The translations under genes were made by a program, and so were the position numbers. 64,000 nucleotides of DNA from NCBI RefSeq assembly GCF_020520425.1, contig NC_079492.1:114363157-114427156 (forward strand), in the 5' to 3' direction. This document shows, piece by piece, positions 20,820-32,558 of this stretch (positions within the stretch are counted from its first letter, which is position 1; each line of letters opens with the position of its first letter). The notes under the pieces were generated by a model. That model was not told the origin of the DNA and searched no databases. It saw only the letters and a program-made list of their open reading frames with translations. The DNA comes from Spinacia oleracea (lineage: Eukaryota > Streptophyta > Magnoliopsida > Caryophyllales > Amaranthaceae).

Positions 20820-21834
20820 TGTAGGGGAATACAGTTAAACATAATAACATGTGCGGAACAATCCCCAAAGCCAGGAAACATGTATAAAGCACAGATTAAG
20901 CAAACTTACATTCGAAGCGTGTTTTCCACAACAATCTGTCAACGAACACGAACAAAGAACTCCACTTGTCGTTCCTCTACTTTTTTCACCGACACGATCA
21001 GATCCGTCTTGATTATCGTAGCTTAGACAATCGATCAAGATGCTTTGCCTTTTGGGATGAACACACTATGGAGGCACAAAGAGAATTAGGGTTCTCTGTT
21101 TTTTCCTAGGGTTGTGTGTATTGTGTTATGATTGTTCTAAGTTGGAAAATAGGTTGTAAGGTTATTTACATAACCTTACTAACCGACCAAGCCAAGACGC
21201 AAGGCCGGCTAGCAAGCCCGCAAGCCAAAACACACGGACACGCACAGACAGTGGGCCGTGGGCCGCGCTGCTGCTGTGTCGTGGTCTCGGCCCGCATGCA
21301 CGCGCACAGCTCCGCGCCACAAGGGCCTCGCTTCTGCTGCGTTGCTTTGCTTGCTCGCCTACTCGTGCGCGCGCCCATGGGCCTCGAGTGCTTCGTGCAC
21401 TCGGCTCGTGGGCCGCTCCTTGTATTCGCGATTAAATATATTTCCGATATATTTATTTATCGTTTCGTATACGACGAATCACCGTCATACGATACGATTT
21501 ATTCGTCTCACCTAGCTTACGAATATTCGCGATACAATATACGATTCCGATGCAAGGTCGTATCGTATAATACGTTTCAACTTAAATCCCGAAAAGCTAT
21601 TAAATGAATTTCTGATTCATTTAATCCGGTGATCTGTTACGTGTCATTGGTGTGACCTTGTAGGTTCAGTCAAGAGTAAGTTGTGAGTTCAATATCCATT
21701 AGAACTCACTGATCGGAAGCATTGCTCCAGCTAGCTGTTCCGATCACTTGATCTCACTGAATTAATTGTTCGCAATTAATCTGAACCTTGGTATTAGACT
21801 TAATGCACCTTGGGTGAAGGACATATTTCCTTCA
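20820..21834 (-). repeat. Copia-2 5' LTR (1015 bp)
   Basis: TGTAGGGG at 20820 to ..ATTTCCTTCA at 21834. It shares its last 250 bp with the other copia LTRs here (cagtcaagagtaag.., ..tgaaggacatatttcc) and corresponds along its length to the inverted LTR of Copia-4 at 26679-27689. Confidence 0.88.
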
Positions 21835-22181
21835 TAAGTTGTAAGTGCTAATGCTTATTGATTTGTGATCACTTATTTCAATGCTTTTACTATGGGCGTC
21901 TTTTGAGTTGTTGTTTTATTTTCATATACAAGGGTGTCTTTTGAGTTTCCACAATTTCAATACAAGTATTAATATTGAATAACATAGTAATGAGTCAAAT
22001 TATAAAAAGAAAAATAAAGGAAAATATATGGAGATTATGGAGAGGTGGACACATGTCTCACATATGACTATGGTTTGAGTTTTTAAATACTAGGTATAGA
22101 TTCTTGAGATCCACATAAATGCTCTCCCCTTTGATGCAGAGATAACGAAAGCTTGTAGGAAAACTAGCATTACAAGTCAGC
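21835..22181. other. Left flank of the retroposon, no gene seen
   Basis: AT-rich sequence that continues, once the inserted retroposon is removed, at 26475. I recognise no gene or family in it. Confidence 0.4.
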
Positions 22182-24317
22182 TTCATGCTATGTTTTTTTT
22201 TTTTTGATAAACAAATTAATTCATTGATAAAAAGTCATACGACATCTACATAAAGATTTAAATCTAACAAATACATAACAATCGAATCAAATAAAAACTT
22301 CCTTTCACCTTAGCTATGATCGTAGTATATCAAACATTATGTATACCCTCTTTTATATCAATGTGATTTACAGCCCTCATTGACGAGGGGATATATAGAT
22401 CTGTTGTAGCCGTGACAAATATGATTTACGTCTGATTCGTCAGATTGTAGTCGAAAGATTGACATCCTCTTCGATCCCGCAGAAATCTTTACCAAAGAAA
22501 CAACCTGAACTAAACTAAACACACAAAACGTAACTTAACTAAAAACAAACCCACCATAAGGGTACTTAATGTTATATTATGAATAATACAACAATAAAAT
22601 TCATGCGGAAAAACCATAAAGCCATAATCTAAATTAATTGCCACATAGTCAATTAGCATAATTTAGGTGACATACAATGTGATGCGTGCCTTCCCTAGCT
22701 GCTCCCGAACCGAACAAGAACAAGTCTTTAGATCCCAAATGTTGCTCCTCCGTAGAAAGTCCACAGCAAGTTTGGATCCGCCTTAGGTTCAACCAACTAG
22801 GATTTTATTTAATGTTTTATGTATTCGGTGAGGCTTGTATTATGTTCTCCCTTGAACACAATGGGAATAAATAATATGTTTTCAATTCAATTGATGTGTA
22901 TAATTATGAGGCCCTAGCCCTATATTTATAGTGTAGGAAATAAGGAATTTGAGTTTTACTAGGAATAGAATTACCAAACCTATAAGGATTGAAATTCTTA
23001 TTCAATTAGAATTGCAACTATAATTAAACTCTTAATTATTTGAATTCTAGTAAAACTAGAAATTTAACTAATCAGATATTTGTTGGAGTCCAAGACGAAC
23101 AACCCCATGCACCCACAAGGGCCCACGTGGGTTGCACGAGTTGCCTCGGCCCACGGCGCTGCGGCCCACGCCTCGCAGGCCTCGCAGCTGCTGCACGCGA
23201 GCTAGGCGCAACCCATGTGCTGCTGCCTTGCCGCAGGCTTGGCGCGGCCCATGAGCTGCTGCCTTGCTAGCAGCTTGGAGCGGCCCATGGGGGTGCTGCC
23301 TTGCTTGTAGCTTGGCGCGGCCTCATGGTTGCGGCCTTGCTCACAGGGTGCGGCCTCATGGCTGATTGGCTGCCTTTGCTCGTCGAGCGATGAGTTCGAT
23401 TCCTTTTTCGATTCCTGAATTCATTTCCGTTTCGAACAAATATTTACGTTTCCGTTAATATTTTCGATTCCGGAAATAATTTCCTTTTCGGACAATATTT
23501 CCGATTCCGGTAATATTTCCGTTTTCGGCAATATTTCCGATTCCGACAATATTTCTATTTCCGATAATATTTTCCGATTCCGATAATATTTCCGTTTCCG
23601 GCAATATTTCCGATTCCGGCAATATTTCTATTTCCAATAATATTTTCCGATACGAGCCATGTTTTCGTTTCCGGCAACATCTACGTCTTGGATAATATTT
23701 TTATTTCCATCATGAACCATATTTCCGTTTCCGGCAATATCATCATTTCCGGAGTATTCTTTATTCTGCCTTTTGACGATTTCAGCTCCCATTGGAACCG
23801 AGATCCGTCGTTTCCGAATGTTCATAATGGAGTACTTAATGAATAATATATTCACTTAAATACTTGATCCATTCACGTACAATTGGTGTGACCCTAGGGG
23901 TTTAGTCAAGAGTAAGTTGTGGATTAATATTACGGTTTTTTCATGAAATGCCCCCGAGGTTTGCCAAAATGCACCAAATACCCTCGCGCCTTTTGAATCA
24001 CATAATATACCCCTATTTTTCCCTAAGTTTGCACCAAATACCCCTAAACCGATCTTCCGTTAGTCCTCCGTTAAATCATGTTTATAATTCACCAAATACA
24101 CCTAATTATAAACCTATTGCACAATATACACCTATTATTAAACTTATTTGCACCAACTACCCAAACTGCTTTTAAATTGCAGAATTTAATTCTAACGACT
24201 AGTTTGCATTTCTAATTTTCCTAGCAATGAAGTAGAGCAGTTTGTAACAAATTTCCAGCAATAAACCGGGATTATATTCCATAAAAAGCTGATTAATTTG
24301 CATAGTAGCTTTACAAA

Positions 24318-24926
24318 AACTTGAAAACCTTGAAGTTCTCGTACTCCACAATCATTTTCTTAGCATCAGTAACAAAATAAGGTGAAATTATAACCACGGT
24401 CAAACTGCATCCTTTCAACAACATAGAGACCGTTCTCATCACTTTTTCCTTCTTCAAGAGTCGCAACACCTTTTCTTCCAACTTTGCTCATTGCTTCAGC
24501 AATCATACTCCCCACTTCACGGTTGTTGCCAGCGCTGACAGCTGCTACATTAGCTAGTTCACTGTCTTCTACCTGCAAATGATCATTTATGCTTACTGGT
24601 AACTACACATTCATAACAGTTAGCTTACTCAAAAAGGGTAAATTACCTGTGATATTACCTCTTTTGACATCAACTTGAGCTCAGCTACTAATGCTTTAGT
24701 AGTCTTCTCAATACCCATGGTGATCAGAACGGGGTTCGCACCCGCTGCAACCACCTAGCCAGAAAAAGGGAAAAGAAAAACTCAACTTAAATATGTATTA
24801 CACACGCAATCATTGAATCAAGTGAGTCTCACAAAGCATCTTCATTAAAGAACCTTAACTCATGCGATTAGACCTTGTGCAAGAACAACAGAAGTAGTTG
24901 TCCCATCTCCAGCATAACAACATTGG
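24318..24926 (-). pseudogene. Captured fragment of plastid chaperonin-60 beta
   Basis: Three exon-like blocks on the minus strand spell conserved Cpn60 sequence: AGDGTTTSVVLAQG (about 24880-24926), [20 protein letters not shown] (24659-24754), and [29 protein letters not shown] (down from 24572). Donor and acceptor sites at the block edges are still GT and AG, so genomic DNA, not mRNA, was captured. It is broken by a TGA in the first block and a frame change near 24395, after which SPYFVTD-like sense resumes in another frame. No equatorial or apical domain completeness remains, so it cannot make a chaperonin. Confidence 0.85.
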
Positions 24927-25930
24927 ATCGTCTGCCTAGAGTGCTAGAAGAAGATATGGACACCAACGAGGATAGCTAGCATTAGAACACCAGACCAACT
25001 ATTTTCCAGTAAGTCTTCGAGAAGTTCCAACTCTAAGTGATTTAGAAACTCAGGAAAGTATTTCAGCTCTCACAACGAACATCAACAACAGTCGAGTAAC
25101 AATAGAAAAACCCAAACTTCACATTAAATTCCATCTCAAACCAAAACTTCACAACCTCTCCCCCCATAACACAAGCTAGTTCCGAATTTCACATCCAAAA
25201 ACAAGTTTCTCAATCACCCATATTCAAACTAGCATCTCAAACCTACAATTTTGACTTCATTACCCACATGACACTAAATATAACATCATTCACCCACTTA
25301 CAAAACACAATTCGAAATGCACCCACCTCGAACTCGAAAACGTAAGTATCATTACTAGCTAGCCACTACAAAAACAATTCCTAACAAACCAAGCTACAGT
25401 CATACAAACAAAATTGAACCAATTAAGAAAATTTTCAATGCTTACTAAACACTCCTGATCTAAAAGCAACTTGAAAGAGAAGAACACCAAATAATTGAAT
25501 TACAAAATTAATCCATAAAATCAAATTAAACCAAAACCCAATTAAAATCAAAACTGAGAGCCTTTCTATATATAAGAAAGGGAAACATCAGAGTCAATGG
25601 TTGTATCATCATCATCTTCGTGGTAACTGGTAAGAACAAGCTTCTCCTTCTTCAAGCTCAGTCTTATTATTATTATTACTGCTAAATATGTGCTCAAACC
25701 CCTTTCTTCCTAAAGAAATCATCTCCAAAACGCGAAACGTTTCGATTCACAAAATAGTATGCAGCCTTTTTACAATTCCCCAGAAAACAAAATCACAAAT
25801 TCTCGAACACCGAAGGAGATTGACCGCCGCAGACCAGAGAGCAGGACGAAGAACGGGGGAGAAGAGAGAGAAAGAGAAGAAGTTTGATTTTTTTTTTTTT
25901 TAATTTATGTCGAAGAACATCATTAAGGGC
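24927..25930. other. Remaining Pack-MULE interior
   Basis: Non-repetitive sequence of about 1 kb. Some of it may be further captured gene sequence (an Asp-rich run reads from about 25600 on the minus strand), but I cannot name a source gene. Confidence 0.35.
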
Positions 25931-26474
25931 AAAATGGTAAACTACAGCTAACGGTGGACAAACGTCCGTTAACTCTAAGTGCATCTCATGAACATTACGA
26001 AAAATTAGGGGCATATTATGTGATTAGAAACACGCGAGGGTATTTGGTGCATTTTTGCAAATCTCAGGGGCATTTCATGAAAAAACCGTTAATATTATTA
26101 ATTCCACTTGAACTGAAGCGGCCTCTAGCTAGGTATTCAGTTCACTTGATCTCACTGATTTTATTAACTTGTTAATTAATACTTAACCGCATTTATTAGA
26201 CTTAGCATTGAATGCATACTTGGACCAAGGGCATTATTTCCTTCACTTACTACACCGAAACAATCAAACCCACCATAGGGGTACTTACCACACTTAAACT
26301 ATGTAGTTTTATTGAGATCTAACGGAAAAATACAATAGAATTGAAGGAGAAGGGGCGGAAATAACCAAATTTCCGAAGAAAATTGGCTATTCCGCCCTAG
26401 AAAACCCTAATTTTTGTAAACCCTAAGAAGAGAGACAAAAGAGGGAGAGAGGGGAGAAGCGGATTCATGCTATG

Positions 26475-26678
26475 TGCTTTACTGAAGTTATTTATGCGAT
26501 TTCAGAGAATTCGAAGAATTTTTCAAGAAGTTCAAGATAATCAACATAATATTTTGCATAATATTATTTATAGAGTTGCTTGTAGAAGCATTGATGCAAT
26601 GCGAGATTTTCTAGTTGCTTGAGTTGTAAAACAGATGATAGGTTCTTTTCGACCCTTCCTAGAAGGTGCACAGAGTTA
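26475..26678. other. Right flank of the retroposon, no gene seen
   Basis: Continues the sequence interrupted at 22181. Ends at the start of the Copia-4 LTR. Confidence 0.4.
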
Positions 26679-27689
26679 TTAAGGAAATGTGTCCTTCACC
26701 CAAGGTGCATCAGTCTAATACCAATTTATAAATTAATTACAGAATACTGAATTCAGTAAGATCAAGTGATCAGAACAGCTAGTCGGAGCAATATATCCGA
26801 TCAGTGAGTTTTAATCCTTATTAGGCTCACAACTTACTCTTGACTGAACCTACAAGGTCACACCAATGTCATATAACATTAAATGAATCGGAAATTCAAT
26901 TAATGGCTAATCGATAATTTAGTTCGGAAAACATAAATATACGATAAGTCGTTAGATCTTAATCGTTATATCGTATTTCGTATATCGTAGGTTGGGCAGT
27001 ACGAATAATCGTATAGTACAAAATTGGATCGTGTACGATGAATAATGGCCGCAAGGCCTTAGACGCAAATACGAGAAGGGGCAAGCAACACTTTGACCCA
27101 CGAGCCAAGCACGCAAGAGCGCAAGGCCCATGGGCGCTGCAACACTGCACAAGCGCGCAAAGGCAACAAGCCCATGGCCACGCTGAGAGCACGCGGGGGT
27201 GAGCACAAGGCAGCAACAACAACAACACACTGCAGAGCGCGGCCTAAGGCCCAGCTCCCCCGTGCGCGTTGTTTGGCCGCACGCTTGTCCGAGTGGCCAA
27301 CCAAGGCTTTAAGCCTTTGGTCGGTTCTCTCCCTCATTCGTTCCTAGGTTTTATTAAAACCTAAACCTAGGGATTTCCATGCTACACTACATCAACCCTA
27401 GAACATACTTTGAATCCTAATTCTCTGTGTGCCACCTAGAGTGAGAATTTTCCGACAAGACAAACATCCTTGAAAAAGTTCTAAGCTAGTGGAATCAAGG
27501 CGGATCCGAACGTGCCAGTGAACGGTTGTAGAGGAAATACACTTTAATTTGGAGTTCTTGATGGTGCCTGTGAGGCTAGTGGGAGTACACGCTACGAATG
27601 TATGTTACGATTAATCTATACTTTTGCATGTGATCTTGGTTATGGATAATGTTTCTGCATGTTAATTGGATTAGCATTAATTCTCAACA
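26679..27689 (+). repeat. Copia-4 5' LTR (1011 bp)
   Basis: Reverse-complement counterpart of the Copia-2 LTR. It starts ttaaggaaatgtgtccttc, where TGAAGG would be expected, so the terminal G has mutated, and ends ..ttctcaaca at 27689, one base before the primer site. Confidence 0.87.
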
Positions 27690-27690
27690 G

Positions 27691-27702
27691 TGGTATCAAA
27701 GC
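27691..27702 (+). other. Copia-4 primer binding site
   Basis: tggtatcaaagc directly after the LTR, a one-base variant of the tRNA-Met complement. Confidence 0.83.
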
Positions 27703-30544
27703 TTCTTGTTTTGAAATTAATTTTAATGTATTCTCATGAATTAATATGGTCAAAATTATTTTATTAATATTCAGAATTTTGTCGGATTATTGGATTAATC
27801 GGTGAAAAAGTTGATGTTTCGTAAAGTATGAGATTTCGATGTTTCTTTACTGTTTTTTGGGTGGAAACGACATTCTAAACACAATTCTATGAACCTTAAA
27901 CCAGACTTTTGAAATTCGGCCTCTAAGTCAGACCTTTTGAGGGTTTTTCGTTTCGAAATAATTAATTCTTGAATAATTCAGCTTTAAAAATTAATTATGA
28001 TTGCTAATTAACATACAATTAATTGTAGATTTTCCTACTGGTTTATAATAGTTTTTATGAAATTTATAAAATAATCTTGTGGCTAATTATTAATTATAAA
28101 CCCGAATTCTGGAAAGCCTAATTAATGTAATTTTTTATCCAAACATTAATTGGATTGGTTGGTTAGATCTAAAATTATGCTTAGGTAAGTAGGGGAATAT
28201 GTTTTCATGGTTAAATGACTCATTTAAAAAAATTCAAGAATTAATATTTTGATTGGATGCGTTAATTTTAATCGTTCACCTAAACCATAATTTAATAAAA
28301 ATCTAAAATTTAACTGTTTAGAATAGTTGGATTGGTTTATCTAAGCGTTCAAAAATGTTGTTGATTGGATTAGTTCATTAATTTTGAATAATGTTAGCCT
28401 AGATTTATTACATTAAAATAATATTAAATCACCCACTTTAATTATTTTCGTAATATTAACAATTAGATTTGTTAAATTTATGAAAATTTAAAATCATGTA
28501 ACTTTTCGTTTGGGAAACCGAAAATCGGATTGATGTTTCGTATGGACGAACAAGCATTTCCCTTGGGCAACAACTACTGTCCGTGTGCGCGCATAGGCAT
28601 GGGCTGGGCGCCATGCTAGGCGCGTTGTGCGAGACGAAGGGAAGGTAAGCAGGCTGACAAGGTTGGAGGTGAGCGTTTTGACGCGCGAGGCTTGTTGCCT
28701 CCCAAGCAGCGAGCGTAAAGCTCGCGCATGAGCAGCGATGGCGCGCGCTCATGAACACAACAATTAGCGAAGGCCTTGCGGTCTGTTACTCGTGCGGTGG
28801 GGCGCTGCACAACACATCGATGGGCTGGGCGCAAGCCCACGCCCTCGTTGCATCGTTTTGTGCATTTTCGCTTTATTTTTTAATAAGGGCCCCATGTTTG
28901 GGTTATGGACTTGCGGTTTCACGTAGGGGCTAACGACTTGAATTATTTATTTTATTTTATTTTACATGGGTTGGGCGGTAAGTTTACTATTTAAAATTAA
29001 AAGTTCAAGGTTTATTGGTTTAAGTGGAAGCCTTTTTTAATGAAAAATTGGAAATTAATTATTCTAATTAATATTTCGTAGGACGGTCACTTTTAATTAA
29101 ATTAAATATTTTATTAGAATATAATTAAGTTTTAAGAATTTAAAATTGATTAATTATTTTTAGAGCGTGTGTACATGAACGTGATTTTAATTAATCATGT
29201 AAATTTTGTGTAAGCTTGCATGCTTGGGACATTCGTCTTAGAGTACGAATAGGTGAATGTATACTATAGTATATTGCATTGCAAGTTTGGAGGTGACTAG
29301 TATGACCCAACTAGGATATAATATACGATATGCGAACCGTTTTAAATCAAGGCCCCATGTTTGGGTTATGGGCTTGCGGTTGCACGCAAACGCTAATGAC
29401 TTGGACTTTTTAAATTATTTCATTTTGTTTACTTGGCTGGGCCGTAATTTTAATATTTAAAATTAAAAGTTCAAGGTTTATTGGTTTAAGTGGGAGCTTT
29501 TAATGAAAAATTGGAAATTAATTATATTAATTAATTTTTCGTAGGACGATCACTTTTAATTAAATTAAATATTTCATTAGAATATAATTAAGATTAATAA
29601 TTTGGAGTCGATTAACTTTTTAGAGAGTGTATACATGAATGTGATTATAATTAGTCATGTAAATTTTGTGTAAGCTTGCTTGGGCCAATTCGTCTTAGAG
29701 TACGAATGGGTGAATATATATTATATTATATTGCATTGCAGCTTTGGAGGTGACTAGTATTGCCCAACTAGGATATAAAATACAGTATGCGAACCGTTTT
29801 ATCTTTGAATATAATTTTTAAATATGGTATGCGTACCATGTAGTATTTTTGTAATAATAATTTGATTATTTATTTCAATTACTTCTAGGTAGAATTTAAA
29901 AATCCTAGTGTAATGTTAGCATTTTGAATGGATTTCAAGACGATTTCAAGTTAACAAGACGAAGTTTGAAGATTGGAGACTTCAAGACCAAGTCAAGAGG
30001 ACATACTAGATCACATTTTTTATATGATTGGTGTATGTATATTATGCATGAGATTATTGTTTTATGTTTTGATTAAGGTTTTAGTTCACTAAAATAAACA
30101 CAGAAACAACTAAGTTCTAAGAAATATTGAGTTTAAAATTTCCTTCCAAATCAAGCAATTACAGAAATCTTCGAACCTAAGATAGTAGGTTTACGCCAAA
30201 GCGAGGTGCTATTTTAGTATTCCTAGATAGTAAGCCATCCCAAAGGAGCATGTTGATGTTGGTACATCTTGTTGCAAAGGAATAAGTTATGGCATTAACT
30301 TGTTAATCAAAAGTAGTTTGGAATTACTAGCAAATGGTTTTTGCTTACCTAAAATCTTAAAAGTGTAAAGCCAAGCCAAAGCATGCTTAAGAATTAGAGC
30401 CTTATAGGGTCTTGGAGGACTATGTATTTATGCATGAATGAAATATTTATAATAGCTTTAATGATTGCTTGATTGCTTTTATTTCAATTTATTAAAAGTT
30501 ATTAACGGTTATTTATTGCATTATCTTTTCAATTGTAGTAATCC
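27703..30544 (+). other. Copia-4 leader with internal duplication
   Basis: A 2.84-kb non-coding leader with a GC-rich block (28540-28900), as in Copia-1 and Copia-2. A segment of about 460 bp is duplicated in tandem: 28886-29348 and 29349-29804, both opening with ggccccatgtttgggttatg and closing with tatgcgaaccgtttta. The two copies differ by scattered substitutions and short indels. Confidence 0.8.
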
Positions 30545-32558
30545 ATGGCCAACAACAATAACAATAACTTCAATCCGCATTCAATTCTCGATAAGGAGAA
30601 GTTGAATGGAAACAAGTTCCTCGATTCCAAAAGAACTTGCAAATAGTTCTCTAATGAACGAGGAGAAAGAGTATGTCCTCGAGGAAGAGTTACCAGAACA
30701 GGCTGGGCCAGAGGTAACTCAAGCTGCCCTTAATCGTTGGATTAAGGCCAACAGGGATGCATGTCAAATGTGTGATGCTTGCATCCATGACTCCTGAACT
30801 TCAGAAAACGTTCATAAACTCGGATGCTTATCATAAAATCTCCATGTTGAAATACATGTTTCAGGACTAGGCTAGAATCGAAATATTCGAAACCCAACGG
30901 TTGATCCTTGAGACTAAGTTCAAGAAAGGAGAACCAGTAAGCGCGCATGTTCTTAAGATGATTGGATTGTTTGAGAACATGAGAGCTTTAGATGTTGATC
31001 TCTCCAGTGAGATGGCCATAGACATCATTCTCCATTCACTCTATAGTGGATATGATCAGTTCAAGTTGAACTACAACATGAACAATATGCAGAAAACACT
31101 TACTAAGCTTCACGTTATGCTGAAAACAGCTGAAAACAGTTTAAGCAAGAGAATAAGCAAGATATGCTTATGGTGTGTAAGGGCAAAGGATTCAAGAAAT
31201 TGGCCAATGGAAAGGGCAAGAAAGGGAAGGGTTGGGCTACACCCTCACCCAAGTCCAACGACACCAATTCTGGTAAACAGAAAAAGGCGACTCGTACTCC
31301 CAACGACTCTGAATGCTTATACTGCAAGAAGAAGGGGCATTGGACGAGGGATTTCTTGAAGAGAAAGGAATATGAAAAGAGAGAAAACGCTGTTTCTACT
31401 CCAGGTATGTATGTTATACATTGTAATCTTGCTAATTCTACTTCTTGGGTATTGGATACTAGTTATGGATCACACTTATGTTTCAATCCACATGGACTAA
31501 GGAGAAGTAGAAAATTGGATAAAGGCGAGATGGATCTGCGCGTGGGAAATGGAGCAAGGATTCCTACGTTAGCCGTAGGATCTTATTTTATATATTTTCT
31601 TAGTGGTTTTGTTTTGGAACTAGAAAATTGTTACTACATTCCTAGTATCACCAGAAACATATTTTCCGTTTCAAGTTTGGATTCTAAAGGTTTTAGTTTT
31701 TAGTTTAAAGACAATGGCATGTTTTATGGTTCAGCACAAGAAGAAAATGGTATTTATGTTCTAGATATGAACAAAAGAATCTTTAACATAAATACCAAAA
31801 AGGCTATTATATGTGGCATTAATTGTTGATTAGGCCATATAAACATAAAACGCATAGAACGACTTCAAATAAGGGAGTTCTTTGACTTGGAGAAGATTGA
31901 TCAATGCGAATCATGTTTACTTAGAAAAATAACAAATTAAACCTTTCTCAAAGTTGGGAGAAAGCGAATTACTACGGGTAATACATGCAGACGTGTATGG
32001 GCCTAAGAGTTCGAAAGCTAGAGGTGATTTCAACTTACTTCGTAACGTTCATGGACGATTCCAGTAGATATGGCTATGTCTACCTAATAATACACAAGTC
32101 TGAGTCGTTTGAGAAATTCAGATAATTTCATAATGAAGTTGATCGAGAATAAACTTGGAAAAAAGATCAAAGCTCTAAGATCGGATCGAGGAGGTGAGTA
32201 TCTTGGCCATGAGTTTGATGACCATTTTAAAGAATGCAGTATTCTTTCAAAATTGACATCTCTAGGGACACCCCAATATAATGGTGTGTCGGAACGCAGA
32301 AACATGACCTTACTCGATATGGTTAGGTCAATGATGGGTTAAGTCGAACTTCTTTTACAATTTTAGGGACATGTGTTGCAAACTGCAGCATTCACATTGA
32401 ATCATGCTCCGTCTAAAGCTGTTGAAAAGACTCCATATCAATTATGAACTGGAAAACTACCAAAGTTATCTTTTCTTAATATTTGGGGTTGCGAAATATA
32501 TGTCAAGCGATTAATTTCGTAAAAGCTAGCACCTACGTCTGACAAATGTTTCTTCGTT
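30545..32558 (+). pseudogene. Copia-4 gag-pol, degenerate and truncated
   Basis: ATG at 30545 followed by gag like that of Copia-1 (EEKEYVLEEELPEQ, VTQAALNRWI), a knuckle CLYCKKKGHWTRDF with the last Cys lost, protease WVLDTSYGSHLC (G of the catalytic DTG replaced by S), integrase HHCC remnants and SDRGGEYLGHEFDDH of the DDE core. Several stops and frame changes interrupt it. Copia sense stops near 32558, inside the integrase region. Reverse transcriptase, RNase H and the 3' LTR are absent, so the right part was deleted. Confidence 0.9.

Larger units (their letters stand above)
23933..26088. mobile_element. Pack-MULE (2156 bp) with 9-bp TSD
   Basis: Identical 9-bp repeats ttaatatta lie at 23924-23932 and 26089-26097, and removing the insert restores a normal LTR. 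The ends are inverted repeats beginning cggttttttcatgaaatgcc, which match for about 85 bp and then fade. Nine-bp TSD and long TIRs are the mark of Mutator-like elements. No transposase is present. The interior carries a chaperonin gene fragment, with introns, on the minus strand. Confidence 0.92.
22570..26245 (-). repeat. Solo LTR of Copia-1 family, split by a Pack-MULE
   Basis: TGTTATATTATG at 22570 to ..GCATTATTTCCTTCA at 26245. Without the MULE it is about 1.5 kb and aligns throughout with the Copia-1 LTR, including the TTCCG array (about 23395-23770). No internal copia sequence flanks it. The flanking 5 bp are cttaa and cttac, a near-match expected of an ageing target duplication after LTR-LTR recombination. 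Confidence 0.85.
22182..26474 (-). mobile_element. Poly(A) retroposon (LINE, SINE or retrocopy) with nested insertions
   Basis: Flanked by the 11-bp direct repeat ttcatgctatg at 22182-22192 and 26464-26474. A run of 13 T follows the left repeat, that is, a poly(A) tail on the minus strand. The element's own sequence is 22193-22569 plus 26246-26463, about 595 bp. On the minus strand it starts CT-rich (tccgcttctcccctctctcc), like a plant 5' UTR. I see no ORF and cannot choose between truncated LINE, SINE and processed copy. A solo LTR lies inside it. Confidence 0.75.

Noticed and set aside
24366-24578. A small functional chaperonin-like gene
   Set aside because: It is one exon of a captured fragment inside a Pack-MULE with a stop and a frame change. 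No complete chaperonin domain exists.
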